Shown here: one piece after another, positions 62,501-64,000 of the stretch
How the letters are laid out: every line of letters starts with the position of its first letter
How positions within the stretch are numbered: position 1 is the first letter of the stretch
Assembly: GCA_017591395.1 (NCBI GenBank)
Contig: WEDG01001492.1
Coordinates: 62,001 to 126,000, forward strand
Reading direction: 5' to 3'
DNA length: 64,000 bases
Origin: Schistocephalus solidus
Lineage: Eukaryota > Platyhelminthes > Cestoda > Diphyllobothriidea > Diphyllobothriidae
Made by a program: the position numbers and the translations under genes
The notes under the pieces: model-generated
Databases searched by the model: none
The model's input: the letters and a program-made list of their open reading frames with translations, nothing else
What the model was told of the DNA's origin: nothing

Positions 62501-64000
62501 TATTTTATGTATTTATTTTGCAATGTTTAAACGTACCAATACAGGAAAATAGTTGATGAATGAATTTGAGCGTTAACAATCCCTTGAGGTCCCCTGTAGT
62601 TGAACTGGATACTTGAGGTTTCACCGCACGTGTAAGTTCTGACAAGAAATCGACAAGAGGTGTCTGGCTGGTAAGTTGCAAGCAGACGCAGGCGTTATTT
62701 GAACCATGCTGTATAACCAGCAGAAATTCACTAGAAAAATAACTTATGGGTTATATGAAAAGAAATTAAATCTATAAAAAACAAAATAATTAACGATTTC
62801 TTATAAATCCTCAACCATGCATTGAGCTCCAGTATTTATGGTAAGTGGTATTATTTTGAATCCTTGCTTTGTGCTTAATGGTATAGCTTAGAGTGCCAGT
62901 ATTATTGATATGATTTGATAAGTTTCAACGAACGTTGAGTATTTTTCACCATGCACAAGTCCTGTTGTTATTAAATCATTCGATTGCATATGCTGAAAGA
63001 AAACCAAAGCCTGACGTTATTTCTATCTCACTATTGTTTACCATGAATATTTGTTCATATGGTATCCTAGAGACATATGCACATTTTCCGATATCATGCG
63101 GGCTGCGAGGACCGGCATTTGCAGCAACCTATCGGTATCCTCATTACAATAAGCCTTTTTGCGAATTCACCACTGTCAAGTTACGGTCCTTTACTTGGTG
63201 TTGCAGTCTTGGTTTTTTTATTCAAGCGTTTAACATCAAACTCCTGCGGAAATCCTCCGTTAATGTCTCTAATAGAATGCATGAAGGGATACCTGTCCAA
63301 TCCCAAAAATGTTCTTTGAGTGCGAGAGAAACTTTAAATGTCTTAATTTTTGCGTGCATACTTTAATCCCATTTTAAAAACGTGTAGTTTAAAAGGGTCT
63401 TACCGTGCACTGTAATCTATTTCAGTGACCACAACAGCAAGCTTTTTTGCAAATGCCCTGCACACAATTGCACGGTATTGATAGATTTTTAGATTTAGCG
63501 TGATGTTTGCTGTTTTTTATTGCCTGAAAATCTAATTTATCCGAAAGAGCAGGTGATATCTGCACATCTGGTTATGAGTCACTTGACTGCTACAATCCCA
63601 TTTTCTTTTAAGACGACCGACGTAGCACCCAGCTACTTATGAAAGGATATTGGTAGTATTCCTGAGCAATAATACTTCCAAAATACAGAAGAGCCTGTTA
63701 GTTATGAGTCTGAATTAAAAGCGAGCTACTTTTATTTTTGATAAATCCCAGCTGTACCCTGATATTCAAGTCAACTCGCTTTCGAAAGCTATGTACTCTC
63801 TGAGCGTCGTTAGATAATCTTTAATCCCCCAAGAACATAAAGAATAATAGAACGCTATGGGGATTTTTGTTAAATTGGCAACGACATGTAGGTATTTAAC
63901 AAAAGGTCATGTACAACAGCAAGAAAGCCAGAAATCCTTAGATTCCACATGCACCTAAATAAAACCATTTCGATTCGAAACTTCCCGGGTATGCCAAAAT
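59570..64000. other. AT-rich stretch without supported gene
   Basis: The longest frame is 62935-63366 (plus, 143 codons), a length expected roughly by chance at this base composition, with no splice or family support. Frames at 59784-60098 and 62027-62290 are likewise unassigned. Confidence 0.4.

Noticed and set aside
62935..63366. 143-codon open frame
   Set aside because: About the length expected by chance at this AT content over 64 kb on two strands; no motif or splice support.

Overview
The window is AT-rich animal genomic DNA: small exons with GT/AG splice sites in one strand-consistent gene, long introns, and many decayed retroelements. No bacterial-style operons, rRNA or CRISPR arrays are visible. 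The mixture of CR1-like LINE 3' ends, Penelope-like elements with GIY-YIG domains, Ty3/gypsy remains and tRNA-headed SINEs would suit a flatworm (tapeworm or fluke). That host assignment is inference, because no gene here is diagnostic by itself.

Region 1 (1-8.8 kb, minus strand). This is a nearly complete GINS subunit gene, SLD5/GINS4. I recovered six exons whose reading phases join exactly and whose joined product lines up with the known SLD5 family without gaps over most of its length. The last C-terminal exon lies off the left edge and the Met exon was not found. One intron holds a SINE copy and another holds unexplained coding-like sequence.

Region 2 (10.3-13.7 kb, minus strand). This is a zinc-finger gene resembling the histone H4 transcription factor HINFP. 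A finger split by an intron is restored perfectly when two exons are joined. The five-finger block appears twice in tandem, which is the most interesting protein-level observation in the window.

Region 3 (15.3-24 kb). This is a transposon graveyard: a decayed gypsy pol (minus) interrupted in its integrase by a non-autonomous repeat with an AAT tail, an inverted second copy of that repeat, three CR1-like LINE 3' fragments, and SINE copies.

Region 4 (25.5-26.7 kb). A roughly 370-bp repeat stands in about three head-to-tail copies, and a related inverted copy lies at 45.4-45.7 kb.

Region 5 (27-64 kb). This is mostly non-coding AT-rich DNA with scattered orphan exon candidates (27.2, 28.5, 31.9, 35.4, 36.7, 43.5, 44.7, 45.0 and 47.8 kb), two to three Penelope-like remnants (30.6, 32.7 and 54.2-55.6 kb), a short inverted-repeat element at 42.6 kb, a decayed coding stretch at 49-50.6 kb and a good SINE copy at 59.25 kb. 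Only one of the orphan exons, DENND4-like at 28.5 kb, has a family suggestion of moderate strength; the rest are reported as exon candidates without function.
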